Source: Candidatus Woesearchaeota archaeon (GTDB taxonomy: Archaea; Nanobdellota; Nanobdellia; Woesearchaeales; UBA583). From it: a DNA stretch of 64,000 bases. Positions 51,142 through 60,362 of this stretch are shown piece by piece. The DNA lies in NCBI GenBank assembly GCA_023898345.1, contig CP060218.1, positions 496,001-560,000 of the forward strand. The letters run 5' to 3'. The first letter of the stretch is position 1; each line of letters begins with the position of its first letter. The notes under the pieces are model-generated. The model was not told where the DNA came from and ran no database searches. It worked only from the letters and a program-made list of their open reading frames with translations. The translations under genes and the position numbers were made by a program.

Positions 51142-52268
51142 CGTTTTTTAGCTGGAGTAAAAAAAGGATTTGGCTTTTTCTTTACCATGTGCTTACTATG
51201 AAATTCATGCAGTGCTACAATAAATAAAGATTCCGCCCAACCAAGTGGGGTGTTTTCATTAAAGTGAGGAGAATTTGAATAATAAAGTTCAGGGACTCCT
51301 TTCGGACTGTCTGTTGCTAGCATTTTGTCTATGTAGAATTGTGCCCTTTTCTTTTCTCCTAGTTCTTCATAAATGATTGCTAGCCAACTAAACCCAAAGG
51401 TCCATTCGGCTTCTTCACTTTGGCCGTCAGGATTTTTATTGTAATACCAATCGTTTTTGTAACGAATAACTCCTCGTTCTCTCACTAGGTGATATTCAAC
51501 GTTTTCGAGAATTTGGTCTCTTTGTTTTGCACTTACAATATGATAGGGATAAATTAGAGACAAAAGTGCCAGGTCGACAAATCTCTCCTTTGATTCTCTT
51601 GGAAGTAAAGCATCCAAAGCCCGTCGTCCTTTGTCGATAAGCCAATCAGGGACCTCAATTTTTTCTAGTCTGCGAATACTTTTCAAGCCAGCAAGACAGG
51701 CGCCGACAGAGGATGCGTGTACCATCTCTTCATTTTCCCAAACTCCGTTGTCTGGATCTTCCCAGTACTCCAAACTTGCGAGGTATTGGACGAGTTTGTT
51801 TACGATTCGTACTTGCTCTTCTGTTTTGAGAATAGCTTTTTTATGGCGATGCTCTAATTCTCCTATCATAAAAAGAATGGAACCTATACTGTCATTTTGC
51901 ATGTTTCCCCATTCTTCCCAAAATTCGTCAAAGGTTTCTGGATGGAATCTTGCATGAATGTACTCATGTCTGTGCTGTGGTTTTCGTTTCAAAGCTTCAT
52001 CTATTTTGTACTCATGCTTTAGAAAAATCTCCAGAAGGGACTCATATGTCTTTTCAATAGTTTTCCAGTCTTTTATTACCATAAAGGCCAGACACTCGTA
52101 AAAATTGTCTCTGAGCCATGATTTGTCATACCCTGTTGAAACATTTTTTGCCGAAGCTGCAAACAGTCCAGATTCATACTGTAGGCCTCGCAGAATTTTG
52201 AGGTGTTGTTTTATGAGATCCTTATGATCAACCTTGCTTTTTTTTTTACCTAGAAAACTAAGTTTCAT
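51138..52268 (-). CDS. GH15-like glucoamylase/phosphorylase-kinase-type glycosidase
   Basis: A 376-residue (alpha/alpha)6-barrel protein. GH15-like landmarks are SGLFAASAKNVSTGYDKSWLRDNFY (sugar-binding W-x-R-D), DEFWEEWGNMQNDSIG and YWEDPDNGVWENEE with a candidate catalytic Glu, and SEEAEWTFGFSWLAI with a second acid. It is shorter than full glucoamylases and has no signal peptide, so it should act inside the cell on maltodextrin or glycogen. Convergent with glucokinase. Confidence 0.82.
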   Translation of the reverse strand: MKLSFLGKKKSKVDHKDLIKQHLKILRGLQYESGLFAASAKNVSTGYDKSWLRDNFYECLAFMVIKDWKTIEKTYESLLEIFLKHEYKIDEALKRKPQHRHEYIHARFHPETFDEFWEEWGNMQNDSIGSILFMIGELEHRHKKAILKTEEQVRIVNKLVQYLASLEYWEDPDNGVWENEEMVHASSVGACLAGLKSIRRLEKIEVPDWLIDKGRRALDALLPRESKERFVDLALLSLIYPYHIVSAKQRDQILENVEYHLVRERGVIRYKNDWYYNKNPDGQSEEAEWTFGFSWLAIIYEELGEKKRAQFYIDKMLATDSPKGVPELYYSNSPHFNENTPLGWAESLFIVALHEFHSKHMVKKKPNPFFTPAKKR

Positions 52269-52326
52269 CTTAGTTTAGATCATTCTTGTTTTTCTTAAAT
52301 CCTTTCGTCATAACTCTAAAGTAGAT

Positions 52327-55300
52327 TTACTTTTCTTTTCGATTCAAAAGATGTTTTATTTGTTCTTTTGCTCGTTTCTCTCTTTCAGTTAATCCTGAAT
52401 GGGAATAGTTTTTTGGACTGGATTTTTTCTTGAACAACTCAATGCCTTCAACGGGAGTATTTTCTTTTCCCTTAACAGCTTCTTTTAGAGCACTTTCGCT
52501 ATTCTTCTTTTTTCTTTCATCAGTTTGATGTGGGCTTCTTTCGTTTTCGCTTCCGAAATACTCTTCTTTTTGTAGAGCAAAGAAGACTCCGACTCCTACT
52601 AAAATTGCAAGAGTAATAATAATAACTAGGTATAATTTATTGTCACTTTTGAAACTTGTTTGGATACTTTTTGCTTCTCCTTCAACTTTTGGACTTTTTG
52701 ATTCTTCAATGTATGTCTCAAGTTCTGAATTTACAACTTCGGTGAGAATAGCACTACTTTCTTTTGCAACATTTCCTATGACAGAATATTCTATGGTTGC
52801 AACTCCGTTTAGGATTTCTTCTTTAGGTATTGTAAACTCAATAACTGGGTCATCAACAAGGACAGAAAAATTTCCCCTAATACTTTCCTTAGCACTTATT
52901 GCGACTTCCTTTGGAATTACTTCGATAACTTTTATGAATTCTGAAGAATTTTCGTTAAGGCTAATTGTAATTTCTTTCTTAATTGCAGTAACATTTTTTG
53001 TCTGGTTGTCTTCTGTGACAATTTCAACAACTCTTACTTTTGCTTTTGAGGTACTTTTTATATTAGAGCCTGATTCTCTTGCTTTTTGAAGAATATTCTC
53101 TGCTGCGGGATTCTCGACTTTTAATTTTTCTAGGTCTTCCTGACTGATGTTATTTTCTTTTTCTTCTAGGATTTCTTCTTCTTTTATCTGGATAGTTTTT
53201 ATCGTTGAATCGTTCAATTGTAAACTTTCGATGGCTGTTTGTTTAATTTTCTCTTCTTCTTGTTTTTCTTCTTCGCTCACAGGTGGTGGAACTTCTTCCT
53301 TTGGCGTTGTACTTACAGTTTCGGTTTTAGTTTCTTCTTGGGTTGTTGTTGTGGATTCTTTTTTCTTACTACTGCTTCCTCCGCCTCCTCCTCCGCCACC
53401 GCCAGAACTTGTGCTTTGTACTGCTGAGATGCTATAACTGGCGCTGACATTGTAAATACTGCTATTACTTTCATTCTCAATGAAAACGGTGGTTTCTGCG
53501 TTGCTTACGACACTTGCTGCGGTAAAGGTTAGGAGAATCTCTTTTGAACTATTTGCTGAAAGATTGAATGTCCATTCAAGACTTGTCGAAGTACTATTTT
53601 TTGGAGTTACATTTGCTGATGTGAAACTCAGTGAGCTTGAAAAGGAATCTCTTAGAGTAACATTACTGTAGTTTACGGAAGGGTTTGTATTGTTGAGTGT
53701 GATAAGGAATTGGAGGGAATTTCCTACGTATTTTGTTCCTGAACTAAGGTAGCTTTTACTTACTAAGATATCGGGGAGGCTTTGGACGGAATATGTTTGG
53801 GAATCGTACTTGAGAAGGTTGTGACTTTCATTGAAGAGCCAAATACTAACATTACTAAGACTAACATTTGCAAGACTAGTGAAGCTAAGAGTCGTACTTG
53901 AAGTACTATTTTGGCTAACATTTACATTCCATTCTAAGGTGCCATTGCTTGTATTGTATGCTGTGAGGCTTGATGTGGAAGGGCTAAAGTTAAGTATAGT
54001 TTCATTAAAAGAAAGCTGAAGTGTCATATTTGTTGCATCTTTATTTCCGGAATTATTTAGAAAAAGTGTGAATGTTACTTCTTTTCCTACAAAAGGAATT
54101 TCTTGGCTGCTTCTTGTCAAATCTAAACTGAGATTTACTTTTTGTGTGGTATTTATTGTTACGTTGGAGCTCTCATTACCAATTTCGACTTCACTTGAGT
54201 TTACTATGGAAAGGTAGTTTTGGACACTTCCTGTTTGGTTTGCAGTAAAATTAATATAAAAAACTGAACTTTGAGAGGCTGAAAGATTAACTTGCCATTC
54301 GACAATACCTCCAGATTCGTTTAAAAAACTGGGATTAAAACTTGTGGAAGAATAGATGAACTTTTCTTCTTCGTATGTATTTCTGATTGTCAGATTTTCT
54401 TCTGCAACGCTATCATTTAGATTTGTAATGTTTATTTTGTACTGTAGGGTGTCACCAACATAATATGGGGCTGCATTCAAAAGTGAGCTTACAACTGAAA
54501 TATTTTGTTGGTGTGGTGGTGAGTAAATACTGATATTCACTGCAATACTGTCATTTGCAAGTTCACTTAAACTTTGATTAAGGATGCTGACATTGCTTTG
54601 AAGATTTGTTGCAGATTGATTTGCGGTGAAATTTACTGTAATAAAATAGTTTTGACCCGGACTAAGATTTATTTTCCACTCAATTAAGCCTGTGCTTTGT
54701 GTTGTTGGCGTTGTGTCGGAAGAAGGAGCAGTTAGGTAGCTTGGATCAAAGCGAGTTTGAATGGTAAGATTTTCCTCTGTAACACTTTCATTTAGATTTG
54801 TAATATTTAGGAGATATCTTATGGTGCCGTTTACGTAATAGGGTCCTAGGTTTGAGAGGGAGGCCTCAATGCTTACATTTTGTATATGTTGGGTTCCTGC
54901 GCTAATTGAGTAATTCTGAGAGGTGGTAGCTAGTTCAGATCCGGTTGTGTTTTGTATACTGATGTTGTTGTACGTAATTCCTCCTGTTGGAGCTGTTGCA
55001 TTAAAGGTAACTAAAATTTGGGTACTTTCGTTTGCATCAAGACTCAGATTCCAAGAAATGTGAGTGCTGGAAGTTTGGCTTGGAGTTACATTTGAAGAAA
55101 GATAGGCGATGTTGCTGCTATTAAACATGTCTGTTACATTCAAGCTTTCATTTGTTGTTCCTGAGTTGTTTATGGTGAGAAGAAATGAGAGGGAATCATT
55201 TACTGTAAAGCTGCTAGTATTTCCTGAAATTTCCTTTGTGACAGTTATGTTCCTTACGGGAGTGGCACTGATATTGATGTCTACACTGTCTCCAACTATT

Positions 55301-56067
55301 TCGTCTAAACTTGAATTCAAAACTGAAAGATTATTCTGAATATCTTGTCCGCTTTGATTTGCTGTAAAATTGATATAGATGGGGACATTTTCTGAGGCTG
55401 AGAAACTTATGTTCCACTCAATGATTCCAGATGTTGTATTTATGGAACTTGGACTTGGATTTGACGTATTATACTTTAATGTTGAACTATCGTAGATGTC
55501 TCTAATAGTAATATTTGTCTCTGCATAAGTGTCGTTCAGATTTGTAACATTGAGAAGATATTCTATTGTATCGCTTACATACTTGGGACCCGTACTCAAA
55601 AGACTTTTTGTTCCAGTAAAGTTGAAGCTATGGGCACTGATGTTGTATAAGGCGGATGAATTTATGAGCTCTGTTCCTGAACTGTTGTAGACGCTTACAA
55701 CATTTAGGTTTCCTGCACTTTCTGTTATTCCTACTCCTGTGAAGTTAACACTGATATTTTGACTCTCATTTGGTTCAAGAAAAACTTGCCAGGTAAGATT
55801 GTTTGTCCAATTACTATTCGGGAGAGGATTTGCATGTGAGTAGGAAAGTGTACTCGCATTAAAGATATCAATAACGTCAAAGCTTCCATTTGTTGTGCCT
55901 GTGTTGTTGACGACTATTAAGAACGACAGAGTATCTAGGGTAAGGATACTCCAATTTCCTACGAGCTCTTTTGTCACTGTTGCAGATTCTGTTGCAGAGA
56001 CAACATTTGCGAAAAATAGTGATGCAAATAAAAGGAAAAGTGCCAAGATCAAGCTTTTTTTCTTCAT
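52327..56067 (-). CDS. Giant surface protein with seven DUF11-like repeats
   Basis: A 1246-residue exported protein. Residues 1-25 are a signal peptide (ending NVVSATES). Seven tandem repeats of about 120 residues follow, each with a conserved order: NLGPYYVGDT-L.Y.INITN, ENLTIRDTF, IEWxxNLSASxS, ITVNFTANQSG. N-x-S/T sequons are very dense. A nine-glycine run and Thr/Glu-rich linker lead to a domain with EFTIPKEEILNGVATIEYSV, then one membrane helix (LYLVIIITLAILVGVGVFFAL) and a basic cytoplasmic tail of 85 residues. It should be a heavily glycosylated stalk anchored in the membrane. Confidence 0.85.
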   Translation of the reverse strand: MKKKSLILALFLLFASLFFANVVSATESATVTKELVGNWSILTLDTLSFLIVVNNTGTTNGSFDVIDIFNASTLSYSHANPLPNSNWTNNLTWQVFLEPNESQNISVNFTGVGITESAGNLNVVSVYNSSGTELINSSALYNISAHSFNFTGTKSLLSTGPKYVSDTIEYLLNVTNLNDTYAETNITIRDIYDSSTLKYNTSNPSPSSINTTSGIIEWNISFSASENVPIYINFTANQSGQDIQNNLSVLNSSLDEIVGDSVDINISATPVRNITVTKEISGNTSSFTVNDSLSFLLTINNSGTTNESLNVTDMFNSSNIAYLSSNVTPSQTSSTHISWNLSLDANESTQILVTFNATAPTGGITYNNISIQNTTGSELATTSQNYSISAGTQHIQNVSIEASLSNLGPYYVNGTIRYLLNITNLNESVTEENLTIQTRFDPSYLTAPSSDTTPTTQSTGLIEWKINLSPGQNYFITVNFTANQSATNLQSNVSILNQSLSELANDSIAVNISIYSPPHQQNISVVSSLLNAAPYYVGDTLQYKINITNLNDSVAEENLTIRNTYEEEKFIYSSTSFNPSFLNESGGIVEWQVNLSASQSSVFYINFTANQTGSVQNYLSIVNSSEVEIGNESSNVTINTTQKVNLSLDLTRSSQEIPFVGKEVTFTLFLNNSGNKDATNMTLQLSFNETILNFSPSTSSLTAYNTSNGTLEWNVNVSQNSTSSTTLSFTSLANVSLSNVSIWLFNESHNLLKYDSQTYSVQSLPDILVSKSYLSSGTKYVGNSLQFLITLNNTNPSVNYSNVTLRDSFSSSLSFTSANVTPKNSTSTSLEWTFNLSANSSKEILLTFTAASVVSNAETTVFIENESNSSIYNVSASYSISAVQSTSSGGGGGGGGGSSSKKKESTTTTQEETKTETVSTTPKEEVPPPVSEEEKQEEEKIKQTAIESLQLNDSTIKTIQIKEEEILEEKENNISQEDLEKLKVENPAAENILQKARESGSNIKSTSKAKVRVVEIVTEDNQTKNVTAIKKEITISLNENSSEFIKVIEVIPKEVAISAKESIRGNFSVLVDDPVIEFTIPKEEILNGVATIEYSVIGNVAKESSAILTEVVNSELETYIEESKSPKVEGEAKSIQTSFKSDNKLYLVIIITLAILVGVGVFFALQKEEYFGSENERSPHQTDERKKKNSESALKEAVKGKENTPVEGIELFKKKSSPKNYSHSGLTEREKRAKEQIKHLLNRKEK

Positions 56068-56192
56068 TTTTTTACATTGATAAGTCTAGGTTTCTTTAAA
56101 GACTTTGTTCTTAGCCTAAAGTTATAACAAAGAGACAAAATGATATGTTTTTACCGAAACTCTTAAAATAAAGCTTTTTTTTCAGTTTCTTT

Positions 56193-56774
56193 GTGAATTC
56201 CTTTCAGAAATATAAGCAAGATGTTTTGGGAAAGTTGGATAAATCTGCAAAAGGGAGTATTGATAAAAGAATCCTTGACTTATGTGATGCTATAAATGCA
56301 CTTGACGAAGCTGTTACTTTGTCGTCTTGTTCGGGGAGAATTTGCCTTTTGGAGCTTGCTGGACGAGCAAACAAAAAAGACTCAAAGTGGATTTACTGTA
56401 CGCACGACAGAGGTGAGCTTGAGGAATGCTCCCGGATTTTGACGGCGTATGATGGCAAGCAAATTGTGTATTTTAAGCAAGAATGTGCAATTTTGCATGT
56501 TTGTCTTTCTAGTGTTTCTCTTTCTCTCTCTTTTCTGAGAATTGCAAAAGAAAGTGGATTTAACAGATGTCATATTCTCTCTTTGCGTCCTGATGGCAGT
56601 GCTGTCATCGAACTCATTTGTTCTTTGGCGCTCTCTGTGCCTGTCTTTGATGGTACGTGTCTTATTCCGGGTTCTTATCTTTCTTATCTTATGAAGCTTG
56701 CAAATGAGAGACAAGAGTATAGTTGGCTTTGTCTTTCAAAACTTATTCTGAAACTTCCTCAGCTTGGGAGCTAA
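56193..56774 (+). CDS. taw3: tRNA wybutosine-synthesis methyltransferase Taw3
   Basis: A 193-residue Taw3/TYW3-family protein, starting at GTG 56193. Family markers are FQKYKQDVLGKLDKSAKGSID, the core VTLSSCSGRICLLELAGR (the T-S-S-C-S-G-R-I motif) and a WIYCTHD-like W-x-x-x-x-H segment. It methylates wybutosine intermediates on tRNA-Phe position 37. Only archaea and eukaryotes carry it. It overlaps by 32 bases, tail to tail, with the next gene. Confidence 0.9.
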   Translation: MNSFQKYKQDVLGKLDKSAKGSIDKRILDLCDAINALDEAVTLSSCSGRICLLELAGRANKKDSKWIYCTHDRGELEECSRILTAYDGKQIVYFKQECAILHVCLSSVSLSLSFLRIAKESGFNRCHILSLRPDGSAVIELICSLALSVPVFDGTCLIPGSYLSYLMKLANERQEYSWLCLSKLILKLPQLGS

Positions 56775-58053
56775 GCTTTTCTCGTTCTTGTTTTTTCGCT
56801 GCAAGTTTCTCTTCTAGTTTTATGTATATATCAGCAAGATAGTACATTTCTTCTTCACTTGTTAATAGGGGAAGGGGATTTTTCTTACAGTCTTCATATT
56901 TGCTTAAGGCTAGTTCTTTTCCCATACTTCTTTTTTCATATTCTCCTTTTCTTAGGAGAAAGGTTCCTAAAAACACGTCTACTTCTTCTTGATTCTCTTC
57001 TAGAAGTTGAATGAATTCTCTTTCACTCTTGTTATCTTTTAGATAAAGTGGGTGTGTCTCTTCAATAAAAAAGAAACCTTCGTAAGCGCTTGCATTAAGA
57101 GAGAAATTACTTGGAACTTCAAAACTCAAGTTTTCAGATTCTTCAATAAGTTTGTTTTGGAATGCCATGAGCTCTTCATATGCTTTTTCATAAGTCTGAG
57201 CTGCTGACTCTTCATCTCCTACTGTTTTATCAAATACTCGTCTTTGGAGTGCGCAGGCCTTTTCAATACTCTCTTCTATTTTGAAGCTTTGATTTGCTGC
57301 TTGTAATTTTTGTTCTATAATAAGGGGGTTTTCTTCTGTTCTGAGAACTGAGAGAAGCTCTTCGGCCATTGCCTTTGTTGCCAGATTTGATTCTTTGTCT
57401 TCACTTGCAAAATTCATGGAAAAAGCAAATCCGCTCTCTTTGTACTTCTTTATGGAAGAACTAATACAGGCACTAATACCATTACAATGAACTTTCTTTT
57501 TCATTTCTTTTGAGAGGAGATCTGATAAAAAAACTTCTCGGACTCTCTTTTTTACCATGTACTCTCGAATGTCGTCGCTATAGAATACATAATGAAGACT
57601 TTTTTCTATATTTTCTTGGGTTACTGCAACTATTGTCTCGTTCTCAACTTTAATATTATATACTACTTTGTTATCTATTTGGAGGCTGATATCTTTTGAA
57701 AGAAGATTTTTTTTACCAATTTCGTGGCGTAAATTTTCATCAATGTCTTGAATTAAGTTCTTATCTTCTTTCTCTAGTTTACTTTCAAGCAGGATCTTGT
57801 CCAAGTAGTTTTTGTCTGTTGATTCATCTTGTGCGAGTGCTGAGAAATATAGGGGAAAAAAAATGGTTTTGTATAAGTTAGCATATGCTCTTACTATATC
57901 GCCTAAGCTTACATTTTGAGTATAATAAGCTTCGTTTTGATAAGTTTGTTCTTCTGTTGTGTTTTCTGTTTCAACTGCTAGAACTTGAGCAAATGCACTA
58001 CAGAAAAGCAGTATTATGAAAGAGAAGAAAAGAAAAGTATTCTTTTTTTTCAT
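56743..58053 (-). CDS. Secreted protein of unknown function, helical
   Basis: A 436-residue protein with an N-terminal signal peptide (ending SAFAQVLAVE) and a largely helical, very acidic remainder with coiled-coil stretches at the end (LEEKLAAKKQEREKLSSQ). Two cysteines near the middle (VHCNGISACISS) could form a disulfide. No family is recognised. It starts inside the stop of the upstream membrane gene and is cotranscribed with it. Confidence 0.65.
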   Translation of the reverse strand: MKKKNTFLFFSFIILLFCSAFAQVLAVETENTTEEQTYQNEAYYTQNVSLGDIVRAYANLYKTIFFPLYFSALAQDESTDKNYLDKILLESKLEKEDKNLIQDIDENLRHEIGKKNLLSKDISLQIDNKVVYNIKVENETIVAVTQENIEKSLHYVFYSDDIREYMVKKRVREVFLSDLLSKEMKKKVHCNGISACISSSIKKYKESGFAFSMNFASEDKESNLATKAMAEELLSVLRTEENPLIIEQKLQAANQSFKIEESIEKACALQRRVFDKTVGDEESAAQTYEKAYEELMAFQNKLIEESENLSFEVPSNFSLNASAYEGFFFIEETHPLYLKDNKSEREFIQLLEENQEEVDVFLGTFLLRKGEYEKRSMGKELALSKYEDCKKNPLPLLTSEEEMYYLADIYIKLEEKLAAKKQEREKLSSQAEEVSE

Positions 58054-58541
58054 TGTGTTATTCCTCCCAGAAAGCTATTTAAGAGATTTCCACTAAAAAA
58101 AGTGAAAACTATCAAGAAAAAAATTAGAACGGTAATATTTGTCAATGAAAGCTCTGTGTGTTCACGAAGTGTACATACTAGAAAAAAAAGAGAAAAAATG
58201 GCAATACCTGGTCCTAGATAGGGGATCCAAGCGAAAATGAAAAGGGAACTTGGAATCGAAAAAGCAGAAAGGATGTGTTTGTACTGGGCTCTGCGATCAA
58301 AAAATTGTACGTACAAGAATGTTAGCATAGAGAGAAAAAAAAGAACTAGGAGTGAACTCACGATAGAAAAAAGGACTCCTAAAAAAAGATAGTGTCCGCT
58401 AAAGTAAATGAGGGAAAAGAGAAGGGAAAAAAAGGCACTACTGTAGAAGGTGAGAAGGTAGGATGCCCGAACACCTAGTCCTCTTTTAGCAAGAGTGAGG
58501 GGTGTAAGCAGTATTTTGTAGTATACTGAAAGAATGTTCAT
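58050..58541 (-). CDS. Yip1-like multi-spanning membrane protein
   Basis: A 163-residue protein with five hydrophobic segments and a short N-terminal amphipathic stretch (MNILSVYYKILLTPLTLAKRG). The layout (P near the start, four to five helices, small loops) resembles Yip1/DUF family membrane proteins. Its stop overlaps the ATG of the secreted helical protein by 4 bases, so the pair are likely a functional unit at the membrane. Confidence 0.6.
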   Translation of the reverse strand: MNILSVYYKILLTPLTLAKRGLGVRASYLLTFYSSAFFSLLFSLIYFSGHYLFLGVLFSIVSSLLVLFFLSMLTFLYVQFFDRRAQYKHILSAFSIPSSLFIFAWIPYLGPGIAIFSLFFLVCTLREHTELSLTNITVLIFFLIVFTFFSGNLLNSFLGGITQ

Positions 58542-58659
58542 GCTACCTCTTGGAAGTAGTTATTTTTAAAGCTTTCTTCTCTGGCTTTTTTTTATAATCT
58601 GTTTGCTATATGGTGTTCTCGAAGTTAAAAACTCCTGCAGAGCACCATTGCTCCTAAAT

Positions 58660-58669
58660 CTTTATAAAC
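58660..58669 (+). promoter_or_regulatory. TATA box of eL18
   Basis: CTTTATAAAC centred about 29 bases before the ATG at 58694. Confidence 0.65.
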
Positions 58670-58693
58670 AGTTTTTTATTCCTTTATGTCTAC

Positions 58694-59068
58694 ATGGCGA
58701 AGATACCAGTATCAAAAACCACAAATAAAGTTCTTTTTGACACTATTCAAGATTTACGAAAGGCGTCAAACAAAAGTGGACTTATGGTTTATCGAGCGGT
58801 TGCTGCAACTTTGGCTGCACCTGCGAGTCAGCGCGTGGAACTCAATTTATCCAAGCTTGACAAAAAAGTTTCTGACGGAGCGACAGTTATTGTTCCAGGG
58901 AAGGTTTTAGGAAGTGGAACTTTGTCAAAGAAAGTGACGGTAGTTGCTTTTTCCGCATCTGAAAGTGCAAAAGTGAAGATCGCTTCGGCAGGAGGCAGCT
59001 TTGTACCTATTCGTGAGTTCCTAAAGCAAAAACAAAAGGCAGATACAAAACTTATTATTATTTCATAA
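58694..59068 (+). CDS. rpl18e: Ribosomal protein eL18
   Basis: A 124-residue L18e. Family markers are ASNKSGLMVYRAVAATLAAPASQR, then VELNLSKLDKKVSDGATVIVPGKVLGSG and VVAFSASESAKVKIASAGG. It is part of the large subunit. In most archaea it heads an operon with uL13, uS9, rpoN and rpoK; here it is alone and a tRNA gene with an integrated element follows 9 bases later. Confidence 0.95.
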   Translation: MAKIPVSKTTNKVLFDTIQDLRKASNKSGLMVYRAVAATLAAPASQRVELNLSKLDKKVSDGATVIVPGKVLGSGTLSKKVTVVAFSASESAKVKIASAGGSFVPIREFLKQKQKADTKLIIIS

Positions 59069-59077
59069 TTTTTTCAT

Positions 59078-59152
59078 AGCGGAGTAGGGCAGCTAGGAGT
59101 GCCCGCCGGGCTCATAACCCGGAGGTCGTTGGTTCAAATCCATCCTCCGCTA
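59078..59152 (+). tRNA. Initiator tRNA-Met (anticodon CAT)
   Basis: Folds as a class I tRNA: acceptor AGCGGAG/CTCCGCT, anticodon stem CCGGG/CCCGG around loop CTCATAA (anticodon CAT), T arm with GGTTCAAATCC. Three consecutive G-C pairs in the anticodon stem and the A1:U72 pair are initiator hallmarks in archaea. Discriminator A. Its 3' 44 bases are repeated at 62678-62721, so it is an integration site. Confidence 0.93.
59109..59152 (+). repeat. attL: left copy of 44-bp att repeat in tRNA-Met
   Basis: The 3' part of the tRNA gene from the anticodon stem and loop to the discriminator base. It is identical to 62678-62721. The first shared bases cover the anticodon loop, the usual crossover point for tyrosine recombinases that use tRNA genes. 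Confidence 0.9.
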
Positions 59153-59184
59153 TTGCTCAGGGGACTCGTGATTTGGGATTAGAG

Positions 59185-59676
59185 ATGCGGGAAGCCCTGA
59201 ATTTTGCTATTTCTGAGAATTTACATAAATTAAATGTAGATATAGATAAAAGTACAAAAAGGATATCCTTTTTTCTTAAAAAGATATACTTTAAGAATCA
59301 GGCAGAATATACAAACTGGCTTAAGGTAAATGGTAAATCTAAAGGATATATTAGAGATTGTAGTAATAGTAATATCTTAGAGAAATTCTTCTATAAGGAG
59401 ATTTCAGATATGGAAGATTTGAAGCATAGGTATGCAAATAATAGATTAAATAAAAAGTATTTGTATCTTGCTTTAAGGAATTGGTTGAAATTCTGCGATG
59501 AAGAGGAATTAGTAAAAAGGCTTAGAAATGGCAAGATTAGGGCATCTATAGTAATTAATGGATTACTTTGGAAGCACTATTCCCAAATCCCTTATCTCTC
59601 ATCTTTTGAGGCTCATAAGTCGGCGGCCAAAACAAAAAACATATATATAATACTATATAATGCTAATATATGGTGA
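59185..59676 (+). pseudogene. Truncated integrase-like gene fused to duplicated att segment
   Basis: From ATG 59185 (or TTG 59173) about 108 codons resemble the N-terminal core-binding domain of archaeal tyrosine recombinases: a string of helices (AEYTNWLKVNGKSKGYIRDC, HRYANNRLNKKYLYLALRNWLKFCDEE) as in phage-type integrases. At base 59504 the frame runs into the 115-bp repeat and reads RHH-like sequence (LVKRLRNGKIRASIVING) in place of the catalytic domain. No R...HxxR...Y residues remain, so it should be inactive. The integrase call rests on position next to attL and helix pattern. Confidence 0.55.
59504..59618 (+). repeat. 115-bp repeat, left copy (in integrase remnant)
   Basis: Identical at 114 of 115 positions to 62572-62686. 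It encodes most of the RHH gene's middle and ends exactly with GCTCATAA, the anticodon-loop bases of the tRNA att site. Beyond that the two copies diverge: the right copy continues into the tRNA 3' half, the left into unrelated sequence. Confidence 0.9.
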
Positions 59677-59942
59677 TTAAAGTTGTTATTTTTGATCAAG
59701 ATGGAACATTATATCCAAGGTCATCACTACTTTTCCAAGAACAAAGTAAAAGAACAAGAGAATGGATTAAAAATAGATTAAATTTGACAGATGAACAACT
59801 TCAAGAATTATATTTAAAGTTACAAAAAAATTATCCTAATCCTTATTTAGGATTTGAATCACTTGGTTTATCAATTAATGAATATTTAGAAGTTGTTTTT
59901 AATTCAATAAATATTGGAGATTTTATTAAAAACTTTATTTAA
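59670..59942 (+). pseudogene. HAD hydrolase, N-terminal fragment
   Basis: About 90 codons starting VIKVVIFDQDGTLYP, which is motif I of HAD phosphatases (nucleophile Asp in DxDGTLY) of the pyrimidine 5'-nucleotidase type, followed by the beginning of the helical cap. Motifs II-IV are missing. The frame ends inside the antisense 3' end of the HIT gene, so the gene was cut by a rearrangement at about 59.9 kb. Confidence 0.7.
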
Positions 59943-60317
59943 GTCTATATTTTTATTAGCTTCTTGATGAAACCATAAGTTTAATTTATCATTACTATAT
60001 CTTGGAACAACATGAAAATGGAGATGAAATACACTCTGTTGAGCAACTTTACCACTTGCATTAAGAATATTAACTCCTTCACATTTTAGTTTTTCTTTAA
60101 ATAAATTAGATAATTTTTGACAAATTTCTGAGATTTCTTTAAGAATTTCTTTATCAATATCAAATATATTTTCATAATGTTTTTTAGGGATTACTAAAGT
60201 ATGTCCCTCCGATACTGGATTAACATCAAGTAGAGCTAATACATTCTCAGTTTCTAAAATTTTTTTAGAAGGTATATTTCCATTACTTATTTCACAAAAA
60301 ATACATTTTTCTTTCAT
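59904..60317 (-). CDS. HIT family hydrolase
   Basis: A 137-residue histidine-triad protein. The triad HLHFHVVP (His98, 100, 102) is intact, and CIFCEI near the start, with further histidines, is the zinc-binding form. HIT proteins hydrolyse nucleoside phosphoramidates and aminoacyl adenylates or dinucleotides. It is cargo of the tRNA-integrated element, with AT-rich codon use. Confidence 0.92.
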   Translation of the reverse strand: MKEKCIFCEISNGNIPSKKILETENVLALLDVNPVSEGHTLVIPKKHYENIFDIDKEILKEISEICQKLSNLFKEKLKCEGVNILNASGKVAQQSVFHLHFHVVPRYSNDKLNLWFHQEANKNIDLNKVFNKISNIY

Positions 60318-60362
60318 AAATATTTAATTAATCTTATAAATTTAAAAAAGTATCTTTTTAGC

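Noticed and set aside
53147..53437. Forward-strand frame with a proline run
   Set aside because: Antisense of the polyglycine hinge of the surface protein; not a gene.
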